Source: Desulfobacterium sp. (lineage in GTDB: Bacteria > Desulfobacterota > Desulfobacteria > Desulfobacterales > Desulfobacteraceae). Taken from it: a stretch of DNA of 64,000 bases. Position 1 is the first letter of the stretch, and the number at the start of each line of letters is the position of its first letter. Shown piece by piece: positions 17,708-26,404 of the stretch. The translations under genes and the position numbers were made by a program. The stretch is from positions 62,001 through 126,000 of the forward strand of contig JAQYWC010000053.1 in assembly GCA_030145245.1 (NCBI GenBank). Reading direction: 5' to 3'. The notes beneath the pieces are model-generated. The model saw nothing but the letters and a program-made list of their open reading frames with translations. It was not told the origin of the DNA and did not search any database.

Positions 17708-18784
17708 TCAACCGTTGTTGCCCGCTATCATTGCATCTGACTCTTTTGGGGTGCAGATCTTGATCAGGCCGGGCATGACTGTATTTCTGCCGTTGCGTTT
17801 CGCCTTGTAGAGCATGCAGTCCGCGTCCTGGATCAGCCGTGAACCCTCTGTATTGTGATGGAGCTGGGCCACTCCGAAACTTGCCGTCACCCGGACAACC
17901 CCCTGGTCGGTCGTGACCTCCCTGGCCGCGATTTTCTGCCGGAGCCTGTCTGCAAGCTCCATTGCCTTGTGCTTGTCGGTTTCCGGCAGGATGGCGATGA
18001 ACTCCTCCCCGCCGTAGCGTGAAAGGGTGTCCCCCCTTCTCATGTTCTGGCTCACAATGGCGGCGACCTCTTTTAATACCTTGTCTCCGGCAGGATGGCC
18101 ATAGGTGTCGTTGACCACCTTGAAATGGTCGATGTCAAACATAAACACACTCAGGGCCTTTTTATGCCGGGTGGCATCTGCCACGCTTCGCTGGATCTGG
18201 GTTTCAAACTCCCGCCGGTTGTAGCATCCGGTCAGGGGATCCAGGGCTGCGGCATCGGTGAGCCGGGCGATGTTCATCTGCCTTGACAGGGAGATCCCCG
18301 TGCTTTTGAGGATGATGTTGACGATCTCGTCATGGTAGTTGAGCATGGTGCGGTTGGGAAGCATGTAAATCTTTGCCTGGCAGTTCTCCTCCAGGAGATC
18401 GTAGGAAACCAGGTTCTCCATGCTGTACTCCCACTCTGCTTCATCCGGGTGAAACTGGTGGTTCATATAGTTGATGGAGGCGGTGTTTGTGATGGAAAAG
18501 TCTTTGATGATCACCGACTCAAGGGATTTCTTGTACATCCTGGGGTCCAGCCATACATCAATGCCGTTCTCCTTTCGGATGACAAAGGCAAAGAGTCTGT
18601 AGTTGAGGATATCCTTGAGGCACAGGGATGCTTCCGAGATGATCTCCTCGGGGTTCTCTTTCTGGTTGAGCGTCACGATGTACTGGGTCAACCGCCGGTG
18701 GTCCGATTGCCTGGCTGCAGTTCCAAAGAGAGCTGAAAACAGGGTTGAAACCGAATTGGATAGTTTGTTGAATGCACCCTTCAT
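17708..18784 (-). CDS. GGDEF-domain diguanylate cyclase with GAF-like N-terminus
   Basis: A 358-residue protein. The C-terminal domain has the active GGDEF-type motif GGEEF within SRYGGEEFIAIL, and RRGD five residues before it matches the RxxD product-inhibition I-site, so it should make cyclic di-GMP with feedback control. The N-terminal 190 residues look like a sensory GAF-type domain; no membrane segment is seen. The ATG with AAAGGA upstream was preferred to an earlier TTG. A c-di-GMP receptor (PilZ) gene lies 7 kb downstream. Confidence 0.9.
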   Translation of the reverse strand: MKGAFNKLSNSVSTLFSALFGTAARQSDHRRLTQYIVTLNQKENPEEIISEASLCLKDILNYRLFAFVIRKENGIDVWLDPRMYKKSLESVIIKDFSITNTASINYMNHQFHPDEAEWEYSMENLVSYDLLEENCQAKIYMLPNRTMLNYHDEIVNIILKSTGISLSRQMNIARLTDAAALDPLTGCYNRREFETQIQRSVADATRHKKALSVFMFDIDHFKVVNDTYGHPAGDKVLKEVAAIVSQNMRRGDTLSRYGGEEFIAILPETDKHKAMELADRLRQKIAAREVTTDQGVVRVTASFGVAQLHHNTEGSRLIQDADCMLYKAKRNGRNTVMPGLIKICTPKESDAMIAGNNG

Positions 18785-18960
18785 TACAAATCCTTTCAAA
18801 GTAGATGATCGTTTGAAACAGGTTCATTGCAACTATGGTGCCAAAAGTTCTGATGAATATTGAAACTCCAATGAATTCAAGGGGGATTTCTTTTTCCGGG
18901 GGGGCGGACCCGGGCAGAGTGGGTAAAACCTGCCGGGCCCGTGACGGTTTTCTGACGCGG

Positions 18961-19539
18961 TTACAGGGTGCCCTTGAGGCCGATGGCCTCGGCCACGGTT
19001 CTCATGCCAAGGATGGTCTCGGTGATCAGTTCGGTTCTTTCCATGCCCAGCATTTCAGCGCCCCGGTCGATGACGGTCCGGTCGACCCCGGCGGCAAAGC
19101 TTTTATCCTTCCATTTTTTTTTAACGGACTTGGCCTTGATGTCCAGGACGCTCCGTGTGGGTCTCACCAGGCATGCGCTGGTAATGAGGCCTGTTAACTC
19201 GTCCACGGCATAGAGGGTCTTTTCCAGGAGGGTTTCGGGTTTGACATCTGTGCAGAGCCCCCAGCCGTGGCTCTCCACCGCCCTGATATAGCTTTCCGGC
19301 CAGTTCCGCTCCATGAGAAGCTGCCTCGACATTGCGCAGTGCTGGTCCGGGAATTGCTCATAATCCAGGTCGTGGACCAGGCCGATCACCTGCCACATCT
19401 CCTTGTCTTCACCAAATTTTTCAGCAAAATGGCCCATGACCCCTTCCACGGAGAGGCCGTGGCGGATCAGGCTTTCTGATTTGTTGAATTCCCTTAAAAG
19501 ATTAAAGGCTTCTTGCCTGGTCGGTCGCGCTGTTTCCAT
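18961..19539 (-). CDS. HD-domain (HDIG-type) phosphohydrolase
   Basis: A 192-residue protein. It contains a metal-binding HD pattern (LIRHGLSVEG, then LVHDLDYEQF) and a later H (VESHGWG), typical of small stand-alone HD hydrolases that act on nucleotides or phosphorylated metabolites. The C-terminal part (VDELTGLITACL-like, here VDELTGLITSACLVRPTR) is characteristic of this subfamily. The start was moved inward to the ATG with AAGGAG upstream. The substrate is unknown. Confidence 0.78.
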   Translation of the reverse strand: METARPTRQEAFNLLREFNKSESLIRHGLSVEGVMGHFAEKFGEDKEMWQVIGLVHDLDYEQFPDQHCAMSRQLLMERNWPESYIRAVESHGWGLCTDVKPETLLEKTLYAVDELTGLITSACLVRPTRSVLDIKAKSVKKKWKDKSFAAGVDRTVIDRGAEMLGMERTELITETILGMRTVAEAIGLKGTL

Positions 19540-19703
19540 TGAAACTCCTTGAAGTTTTAATTGGTTTATGCAATGAGAAATCAATATCGGCAATTGGTGA
19601 ATTAGTCAATTCTCTTTGTCTGAAATCGTGGGTCGTGGGCGTTCAGGCTTTCATGGTCGGATGCATTCATTGTCCCCGGACCTGGAACTTAGGGAGCGTT
19701 AGC

Positions 19704-21950
19704 GTGATCTTTAAGCTGATCAAACAGAATGTCTCCACCGATGAAACCGGGGATTTCCTCCTCTTCTGGAAGGAGAGGATGTTTTTTCTGCTGTTCCTCT
19801 CCCTTGTGATCCTGGGGATTGTGCCCTATCTCACGGGCCTTACCCATGCCTTGCAGCGCCATGACTGGCTCAGGGTATCTGTCTACACCGGTGTGTATAT
19901 CTATGTGATCGCCTTTATTCTCTTCAGGCGTATCCCCTTTGGATTCAGGGTGAGGACAGGGCTTTTCTTTTTCTATTTCATGGGGCTGTTCACCCTGGCC
20001 ACCACGGGCATGGCCGGCAGTGCACGGCTTTACTTTCTGTGCTTTTCCGTTTTTGCCGGGATTTTTACCGGGGTGAAAGGCGGGGTTGTCACCCTGTTTA
20101 TGAATGCCGTCACCCTGTTTGGTGCGGGATTCCTCCATTACCGCGGCCATATCGTCCTGCCCAACATGCATTCTCTGGGGGGTGCGGATTGGTTGCTCAT
20201 TTCCGTGTCCTCGGTTTTCCTCAACATTGTGCTGACCCTCATCCTTGCCGTGCTGGTCCGGGCCATTGATGAGTCGGGCAAGAAGTTCCGGCTGCTGGCA
20301 GACAATACCGTTGATCTGATCTGGATCCTGGACCGGGAGATGCGGTTCACCTATGTCAGCCCCTGTGTTCAGTCCATGTTCGGGTATGGCCAGTCCGACT
20401 GGATCGGCAGTTCCGTCAAGGATCATCTTCCCTGGGACATGATCGAGGCCTATGACCGTTTTCTCCGGGGAAATCCTGAAGAGAAGGACCATCTGAGCGT
20501 CGAGTCGGTGATGCTGCACAGGGACGGTACCCGGATCCATGTGGAGGTGACCGGCACACGGATAGATGACCCCGGGGGCAACAACCTGTTCCAGGGGTCG
20601 ATCCGGAACATCACCACCCGAAAGCGGCTTGTGGCCAAGCAGGAGGCCTTGCGGGAACGGCTGTTCCGGGCCGAAAAGATGGAGGCCCTGGGGCTGTTGT
20701 CCAGCGGGGTGGCCCACGACCTGAACAATATTCTGTCGGGCATCGCCACCTATCCTGAGATTCTTCTCATGGGGGAGACCCTTGCGGAACCCGTGAAAAA
20801 GGGACTCAACACCATCAAGGAGTCGGGCCGCAAGGCGGCCGATATTGTGAGCGATCTTCTTACCATCTCCAGGGGCAGGTCTGCGGAATTTGAGGTGATC
20901 AACATCAACCGGATGGTGGAAAACTTTCTGGACTCGCCGGAATACAACCGGCTTGTGGCCCTGCATCCCCATGTGGAGATGGATGTGGCCCTGGCCCCCG
21001 GGCTGCTGAATGTCAGGGCCTCCTATGTTCATATGGAAAAGAGCCTCATGAACCTTGTGATCAATGCCGCAGAAGAGGTGTCGGCCAAGCTTGACGGCCG
21101 GGTGAAGATCGCAACGGCCAACCGGTACCTTGACGCGCCCCTGCCTGGGTATGAGATGGTGAAACCCGGGGAGTACACTGTGGTTACCGTTTGCGACAAC
21201 GGCTGGGGCATTGAGGAGGGCGCCCTTGGGAAGATATTTGAGCCCTTTTACTCGAAAAAGGTGATGGGACGGAGCGGCACCGGCCTGGGGCTCACCATTG
21301 TGTGGAACACGGTCCAGGACCATGGGGGGTATGTGGAGATCTCCTCGGACGCTGACGGTACCCGGTTTGATCTTTTTTTCCCCTCCGTGGGGGAGGCGAT
21401 GGTTGAAAAGCCAAAGGATGTCTCCATGGATGAAATCATGGGCAAGGGCCAGACCGTGCTGGTGGTGGATGACCTGCCTGCCCAGCAGGAGATCGTCTGC
21501 CGCATCCTCGACCTTCTCGGATATGAGAGCCATGCTGTGGGCAGCGGCCATCAGGCCCTGGCGTTCATGGAAAAAAACAGGGTTGATCTGGTTGTGCTTG
21601 ACATGATCATGGATTCTGGCATAGGAGGAATTACCACCTACAGGAAGATGAAGAAAATTGCGCCGGGCCTGAGGGCAGTGGTTGTCAGCGGGTGTGCCAG
21701 AAAGCGGGATGTTGTCGAGATCCAGAAGCTTGGGGCCGGAAGCTTTATCCAAAAGCCCTATACGGTTGTTGACCTGGGCAAAGCAATAAAGGAAGAGTTG
21801 ATCGATGAAGGTTATAAAAACAGTAGAAGAGATGCAGAAATGGTCGGAAACCGTACAGCTGCGGGGAGAGACCGTGGGACTTGTCCCCACCATGGGTTAT
21901 TTTCACCAGGGCCACTTAAGTCTCATGGAGACCGCCGGGACCCTGTGTGA
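19704..21950 (+). CDS. Membrane-bound PAS hybrid histidine kinase with C-terminal receiver
   Basis: A 748-residue sensor. About six membrane helices occupy residues 25-190, followed by a PAS domain (about 190-305), HisKA with the phosphoacceptor in GVAHDLNNILSG (His338), HATPase (DNGWGIEEGALGKIFEPFYS, GTGLGLTI) and a receiver (VLVVDDLPA, VVLDMIMDSG, FIQKPY). Translation probably starts at GTG 19704, seven bases after GGGAG. The receiver fold ends near 21800; the last 45 or so codons read panC out of frame, which is odd. The signal is unknown, and a shared transcript with panC is likely. Confidence 0.85.
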   Translation: MIFKLIKQNVSTDETGDFLLFWKERMFFLLFLSLVILGIVPYLTGLTHALQRHDWLRVSVYTGVYIYVIAFILFRRIPFGFRVRTGLFFFYFMGLFTLATTGMAGSARLYFLCFSVFAGIFTGVKGGVVTLFMNAVTLFGAGFLHYRGHIVLPNMHSLGGADWLLISVSSVFLNIVLTLILAVLVRAIDESGKKFRLLADNTVDLIWILDREMRFTYVSPCVQSMFGYGQSDWIGSSVKDHLPWDMIEAYDRFLRGNPEEKDHLSVESVMLHRDGTRIHVEVTGTRIDDPGGNNLFQGSIRNITTRKRLVAKQEALRERLFRAEKMEALGLLSSGVAHDLNNILSGIATYPEILLMGETLAEPVKKGLNTIKESGRKAADIVSDLLTISRGRSAEFEVININRMVENFLDSPEYNRLVALHPHVEMDVALAPGLLNVRASYVHMEKSLMNLVINAAEEVSAKLDGRVKIATANRYLDAPLPGYEMVKPGEYTVVTVCDNGWGIEEGALGKIFEPFYSKKVMGRSGTGLGLTIVWNTVQDHGGYVEISSDADGTRFDLFFPSVGEAMVEKPKDVSMDEIMGKGQTVLVVDDLPAQQEIVCRILDLLGYESHAVGSGHQALAFMEKNRVDLVVLDMIMDSGIGGITTYRKMKKIAPGLRAVVVSGCARKRDVVEIQKLGAGSFIQKPYTVVDLGKAIKEELIDEGYKNSRRDAEMVGNRTAAGRDRGTCPHHGLFSPGPLKSHGDRRDPV

Positions 21951-22656
21951 CCATGTGGTGGTGAGTCTCTTTGTCAACCCCACCCAGTTTGGTGAAAACG
22001 AGGACCTGGACGCCTATCCCATGGATCTTGACCGGGATCTCAGGCTTGCCAAGGAAAAAGGGGTGTCGGTGGTGTTTGCTCCCCCCCGGGAGGCGGTTTA
22101 TCCGGAACGGTTCCAGACAAGTGTGGCGCTTGCATCCCTTCCCCGGCATCTTTGCGGACTGGACCGGCCCGTTCACTTCGGGGGGGTTGCCACCGTGGTG
22201 ACCAAGCTGTTCAACATTGTACGGCCCAAGGTCGCGGTGTTCGGGGCCAAGGATTTTCAGCAGCTCCAGGTGATCCGGCAGTTGGTGAAGGATCTAAACT
22301 TTAATATCCGGATTGTGGGGAACCCCATTGTGAGGGAGGCCGACGGCCTGGCCATGAGCTCGAGAAACGTCTATCTTTCCCCGGATGAGAGACAGTCGGG
22401 CTTGAGTTTGTCCCGCTCCATTGAACTTGCAGAGCGCCTGATTCAGGCGGGAGAGAAAAATGCCGCATCCATACGGGCCAAGATTACTGACCTGATTACA
22501 GGACATGACCACACGGCTATTGATTATGTAAGCCTGTGCGATCCCGACACCCTGAATGAGGTGGACCTTATCACCTCCCCGGTGTTGTTGGCCCTGGCCG
22601 TGAAGGTGGGGAAAACCCGGCTCATCGACAACCGGGTTATTGATCCAGCACAATAA
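21805..22656 (+). CDS. panC: Pantothenate synthetase (pantoate-beta-alanine ligase)
   Basis: A 283-residue enzyme that joins pantoate and beta-alanine with ATP to give pantothenate, the precursor of coenzyme A. The nucleotide-binding HxGH motif is present in MGYFHQGHLSL, FVNPTQFGENEDL is the pantoate-binding segment and MSSRNVYLS is the KMSKS-like loop. GGAAGAG precedes the ATG inside the histidine kinase gene, so translation is nested in the upstream frame for 146 bases. Its 3' end overlaps the convergent LPP20-like gene by 20 bases. A pantothenate kinase (coaX) lies elsewhere in this window. Confidence 0.97.
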   Translation: MKVIKTVEEMQKWSETVQLRGETVGLVPTMGYFHQGHLSLMETAGTLCDHVVVSLFVNPTQFGENEDLDAYPMDLDRDLRLAKEKGVSVVFAPPREAVYPERFQTSVALASLPRHLCGLDRPVHFGGVATVVTKLFNIVRPKVAVFGAKDFQQLQVIRQLVKDLNFNIRIVGNPIVREADGLAMSSRNVYLSPDERQSGLSLSRSIELAERLIQAGEKNAASIRAKITDLITGHDHTAIDYVSLCDPDTLNEVDLITSPVLLALAVKVGKTRLIDNRVIDPAQ

Positions 22657-23491
22657 CCACCCGGCACTGTTTCATGAACCAGTGCCGCTCGGCTGTTTTT
22701 TCGATGGTTTCGGCATCGGATTTGGAGATAACGATAAACTTGTTTGTCTTGCCCCCTTTTCTCAATCCCTTTATGATCAGGGGGTTGGGGCCGGTTTTTT
22801 CCGCTACCAGGGGAAGGGTTTGGGTGCAGGCAAACTGACAGACCCCTCCTTGAACCGCATATTCCCGGCTGATGAACCGGGCGCTGTAGATCTCGTTGCC
22901 CTGTTCGCTGACGATCATCGGGTAGATGACCGGCTGGATGCCAAGGCCCCTTGCATCCAGGATGAGCCCTGTGTATGGCTCCCGGACAGGCGGCTTAAAG
23001 GCGTCATTCTTGGGGGGGATGATCTTCAGGGGCGGGATCTCCCCGATCTCTTCCGGCAGCACCAGCTGGAGAAATCCGCCGAACATCTTTGCCTCAAGGG
23101 TCACTTCCATGGCCCGGTCCGAGGTGAAGTGCTGTTCCGCAATGGCGGCGTCCATGGCCAGTTTCTCAATGCCCGCCATGAGGGTATCCCCGGGGGGCGG
23201 GCTGGTTTCGCTCTCGTTTTCGAATGCGATCCGGTTGAGGATATTGATCAGGTTGCCCCTGGCATCCAGCTTGGCCTTGCCCAGGATGGCGTCAGGGGAT
23301 TCATTGATCCCTTTTTCCAACGGCGAGGCCTTGCCCGTGGCTTGAATAGTGCCCGTGCTCCAGTTGACTTGGCCGTGTTCATATTGGGTGACGCACTGGT
23401 CGTTCTCTCCTGCCTGGAGGGATGGAACCAGGAGTGGCGTTGATATGAAGAAAAGGCAGAGTATTATTTTAACATGGCTTGCAAGTGTCAT
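22637..23491 (-). CDS. Exported LPP20/FlgP-like protein of unknown function
   Basis: A 284-residue secreted protein from the chosen ATG, which gives a clear signal peptide (MTLASHVKIILCLFF, then a cleavage region near LQAGEN). The mature start has VNWSTGTIQATGKASP followed by an AKLDARGNLINIL helix, resembling the LPP20-type domain found in FlgP/FlgT-like envelope proteins. The C-terminal half is unique. The chosen start lies within the 3' end of the upstream HD gene. Function is unknown; an envelope or flagellar-associated role is possible, but no flagellar gene is near. Confidence 0.6.
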   Translation of the reverse strand: MTLASHVKIILCLFFISTPLLVPSLQAGENDQCVTQYEHGQVNWSTGTIQATGKASPLEKGINESPDAILGKAKLDARGNLINILNRIAFENESETSPPPGDTLMAGIEKLAMDAAIAEQHFTSDRAMEVTLEAKMFGGFLQLVLPEEIGEIPPLKIIPPKNDAFKPPVREPYTGLILDARGLGIQPVIYPMIVSEQGNEIYSARFISREYAVQGGVCQFACTQTLPLVAEKTGPNPLIIKGLRKGGKTNKFIVISKSDAETIEKTAERHWFMKQCRVVIVLDQ

Positions 23492-24266
23492 GAATATAGG
23501 TGTCCATGTGGTTGAAAACGTGGTCAAGGGCTTTGTCAAGGTCGGCACAACCGGGCAGGGTTGAGGCAAGTTGCTCAATGTAGCGCCTCTCTTTTACCCG
23601 GGCCGTGGTGGGTGCGAAGTTGAGGTCAAAGACCCAGGAAATTTGCATCAGCTTGAAATCGTTCAGCCGCTTGATATGGGAACTCTTTACAAAATCGTGC
23701 TGGAAAATGGCCTGGAACGGCTCTGGAGAGTACCCGCCGTCATCCTTAAGCCCAAGCTCGATGAATTTGTCGTTGCCGGCGTCCGTGGCGAGATAATGGT
23801 CGATCACCACCTGCCAGATGTCCAGCTTGTCAGCATCCCGCAACAGCTTCATGAAGAAGAGGGTTTTGTCGTCCCTGTCCGTGGGAAGGTTTGCGGCATT
23901 GTGAAAACCGATGGCGTCTGTGATGAGCGCTTTGTCCCGGGCCGACAGGCCATGGAGCAAGTTCATCTTTTCGATCACCCCAAGTCCCAAATGGGCATGG
24001 TTTTCCGAGGCAAGATCCAGAAAGGTGTTGTAGGTCTTGAACTGCTCAAACCGTCCGATATCATGGAGCAGGGCCATGGCTTCGGCCAGGATGAGCTCCT
24101 CTTGGGGAAGTGCCAGGGCTTGTCCCAGGCCCAGGATCTCTTCACATACCCGGATGGTGTGCTTTTTTTTCAGCAGATAGGGGCCGTCATCCCTTGTGGG
24201 ATCGATGAAGGTGTCTGCATAGTCATGGAATTGCTGTTTCAGCTGCTCAAGTTCACGGTTTTCCAT
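23469..24266 (-). CDS. HD-domain hydrolase
   Basis: A 265-residue protein with the HD metal site spread over KKKHTIRVCEEIL, ALLHDIGRFEQF, ENHAHLGL and LRDADKLDIWQ, the order expected for a stand-alone HD phosphohydrolase. It follows mobB by six bases and overlaps the following exported protein, so mobB, this gene and the LPP20-like gene form one minus-strand unit. The substrate is unknown. Confidence 0.8.
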   Translation of the reverse strand: MENRELEQLKQQFHDYADTFIDPTRDDGPYLLKKKHTIRVCEEILGLGQALALPQEELILAEAMALLHDIGRFEQFKTYNTFLDLASENHAHLGLGVIEKMNLLHGLSARDKALITDAIGFHNAANLPTDRDDKTLFFMKLLRDADKLDIWQVVIDHYLATDAGNDKFIELGLKDDGGYSPEPFQAIFQHDFVKSSHIKRLNDFKLMQISWVFDLNFAPTTARVKERRYIEQLASTLPGCADLDKALDHVFNHMDTYIHDTCKPC

Positions 24267-24272
24267 GGGGCC

Positions 24273-24800
24273 TCAATTGGTGCGCTCTCGGTTCAAAAGA
24301 ATATCCCCGGTCAGGATAAAGGTGGCCTCGATAAAGTCGGCCAGGGCTTCAATATCATCCAGGCCAAAGGTCGGCACCGCCGGAGTATGGCTGGAATCGG
24401 TCATAAAGGCCACAAGGTCCGGGTCATCAAGGCAGAGGGGCTCTTTGTGTTTGCTGTCCGTCCTGAAAATCTCTATCTTGGGGATGCGTTCCCGCTTGAA
24501 CCCTTCCACGATGATCAGGTCCATGTCCGAAAGATGGGCGGCAAGCTCTGTCAGGGAGTCGGTCTCCCTGTCCCTGACAAGGGCGATGGTGTCCGGGGAA
24601 ACCACCAGGGTGGCATGGGCCCCGGCCTGTCTGTGGCGCCAGGAGTCCTTGCCCTTTTTATCTATCTCAACCTCTTTGTGGGCGTGCTTGACAGTGCCGA
24701 GCCTGTGGCCCCGGTTCCTCAGTATGGGAATGATTTTCTCAAGAAGGGTGGTCTTGCCTGATCCGGATTTTCCTGCAATTGCTATTATCGTTGGTCTCAT
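24273..24800 (-). CDS. mobB: MobB: molybdopterin-guanine dinucleotide biosynthesis adaptor GTPase
   Basis: A 175-residue P-loop protein with AGKSGSGKTTLLEK at the N-terminus, LGTVKHAHKEVEID and DLIIVEGFKRE, the signatures of MobB. It assists MobA in attaching GMP to molybdopterin for bis-MGD enzymes such as formate dehydrogenases. It is divergent from a shikimate-kinase-like gene followed by a regulator with a molybdate-type binding domain, which hints at a molybdenum theme around this locus. Confidence 0.92.
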   Translation of the reverse strand: MRPTIIAIAGKSGSGKTTLLEKIIPILRNRGHRLGTVKHAHKEVEIDKKGKDSWRHRQAGAHATLVVSPDTIALVRDRETDSLTELAAHLSDMDLIIVEGFKRERIPKIEIFRTDSKHKEPLCLDDPDLVAFMTDSSHTPAVPTFGLDDIEALADFIEATFILTGDILLNRERTN

Positions 24801-24948
24801 AATTTCATCATTTGTTATTGGTTACTCCAGCCCTTATCAATAGTTTGCATGGCCGATAAAGTCAAGGAGGATCACCGGACCATGGTGATTTGGGTTTAAG
24901 TGTGATATGGAAATGCAGATGATGAATTAATGCAAATGGGATTGATGA

Positions 24949-25482
24949 ATGGACAAGAAAACAAACATAGTTTTGATCGGAATGCCTGCGGTGGGAAAGA
25001 GCACAGTGGGGATTCTGTTGGCAAAAAAAACAGGGCTATCCTTCCTTGATACCGACATCCTGATACAGACGGGAGAGGGAAAGCTTCTTTCCGAGATCAT
25101 TGAGGAGCGGGGATGTAAAGGATTCATGGCCCTGGAGCAGGAGTATCTTTGTTCCGTAGGGGTTACAGGTCACGTCATTGCAACGGGCGGCAGCGCAGTC
25201 TACAGCGGCCAGGGCATGGAGCACCTCTCGAAAAACGGGGTGGTTGCCTATCTTGAAACAGGGCTTGATCATCTTAAAAAAAGGCTTTCGTCCCTTGATT
25301 CCAGGGGCGTGATCCGCGCTCCTGGCCAGGACATTTCAGCACTCTATCACGAGCGGACGCCGCTCTACGAGCGGTATGCCGACCTGACCGTTCAATGCGG
25401 TACCATGACGCCGGATAAGGTGCTGTCAGCCATGATGACATTCAACGAACTGCCAAGGGCCAAGGAGTGTGATGATGAATGA
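24949..25482 (+). CDS. Shikimate-kinase-like P-loop kinase (substrate uncertain)
   Basis: A 177-residue kinase of the shikimate kinase fold: Walker A GMPAVGKST (11-19), DTD (34-36), the ATGGS loop and the LID/RxPLYERYAD region with its arginine. At the place where classical AroK has FRxxE, this protein reads GFMALE, so the second shikimate-binding arginine appears to be missing. It may be a divergent shikimate kinase or act on another small alcohol. It overlaps the next gene (a HTH regulator) by about eight bases, so the two are co-transcribed. Confidence 0.75.
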   Translation: MDKKTNIVLIGMPAVGKSTVGILLAKKTGLSFLDTDILIQTGEGKLLSEIIEERGCKGFMALEQEYLCSVGVTGHVIATGGSAVYSGQGMEHLSKNGVVAYLETGLDHLKKRLSSLDSRGVIRAPGQDISALYHERTPLYERYADLTVQCGTMTPDKVLSAMMTFNELPRAKECDDE

Positions 25483-26404
25483 TCTGCTTTCAACCAAAGA
25501 AGTGGCAAAGTTTCTCAATATCAACGAGAAGATGGTCTATACACTGATTTCGGACAAGGGGCTGCCGGCCACCAAGGTGACGGGAAAATGGCTCTTTCCC
25601 CTGGATCTTGTCAAGCAGTGGATTGAGGCGGGCACGGTGAACTATCCCGAGCCTGCCACAAAGCTGCCCCCCTACCACGGGCTGGTGCTCATTGCGGGCA
25701 GCAACGACCTGCTGCTGGACAGGACCATCTCCACCTTTAATACCCGGTTCCCGGATCACATGGCCATGTTCGGCTTTGCCGGGAGCATGGGGGGGCTTCG
25801 GGCCCTTCGCCAGAACCTCTGCCACATCGCCTCCAGCCATCTGGTGGCAGGTGAGGGGGGCGAGTATAACTTTCCTTATATATTAAAGGAGATGGAACGG
25901 ATGCCGGCCGTGGTCAACTTCTGCATGCGGGAGCAGGGCATCCTTGTGAAAAAGGGGAACCCCCACAACATCACATCGGTTGCGGACATGGCCAAGAAGA
26001 AGATCACCATGGTTAACCGGATCCTTGGTACGGGCACCCGGAAGCTGTTTGACAGGGAGTTGAAAAAGGCGGGTATCAAGGGGGAGAGCATTGAGGGGTA
26101 TGAGAGTGTCCAGGCAAAGCACATGGACATAGGTCTTGCCATCCATGAGGGAAAGGCCGATGCAGGGCCTGGTATACGGCCTGTGGCCAACCGGCTGGAT
26201 CTGGGGTTTGTTCCCATCTGCTGGGAGCGGTTCGATCTTCTGATCTCCAAGGAGCGGTTTTTTGACCAGGGGATTCAGCTGTTCCTGGGCACCCTTAAGG
26301 AAGCGTTCTTCAAGGATGCCGCAGCCAACCTGGGCGGGTACGACCTTTCCATGTCAGGCAGGATGGTCTACGCCCAATCCTCACCTGAATCGGAATCTGA
26401 ATAG
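25475..26404 (+). CDS. HTH (excisionase-type) regulator with periplasmic-binding-like ligand domain
   Basis: A 309-residue protein. Residues about 4-55 are an excisionase/MerR-like helix-turn-helix (LSTKEVAKFLNINEKMVYTL, then GLPATKVTGKWLFP). The remainder is a type II periplasmic-binding-protein-like domain (LIAGSNDLLL, ITMVNRILGTGTRKLFDREL, GLAIHEGKADAGPGIRPVA) like the domain found at the C-terminus of some MoeA proteins, thought to bind molybdate or tungstate. It probably regulates transcription in response to an oxyanion. The ATG seven bases after AAGGAG was chosen. The 3' end overlaps convergent alr by 37 bases. Confidence 0.8.
   Translation: MNDLLSTKEVAKFLNINEKMVYTLISDKGLPATKVTGKWLFPLDLVKQWIEAGTVNYPEPATKLPPYHGLVLIAGSNDLLLDRTISTFNTRFPDHMAMFGFAGSMGGLRALRQNLCHIASSHLVAGEGGEYNFPYILKEMERMPAVVNFCMREQGILVKKGNPHNITSVADMAKKKITMVNRILGTGTRKLFDRELKKAGIKGESIEGYESVQAKHMDIGLAIHEGKADAGPGIRPVANRLDLGFVPICWERFDLLISKERFFDQGIQLFLGTLKEAFFKDAAANLGGYDLSMSGRMVYAQSSPESESE

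Noticed and set aside
19689-21893. 734-codon open frame antisense to the histidine kinase gene
   Set aside because: It is a shadow of a codon-biased high-G+C gene: His/Gly/Pro-rich with no domain pattern, while the plus strand encodes clear PAS, kinase and receiver motifs.
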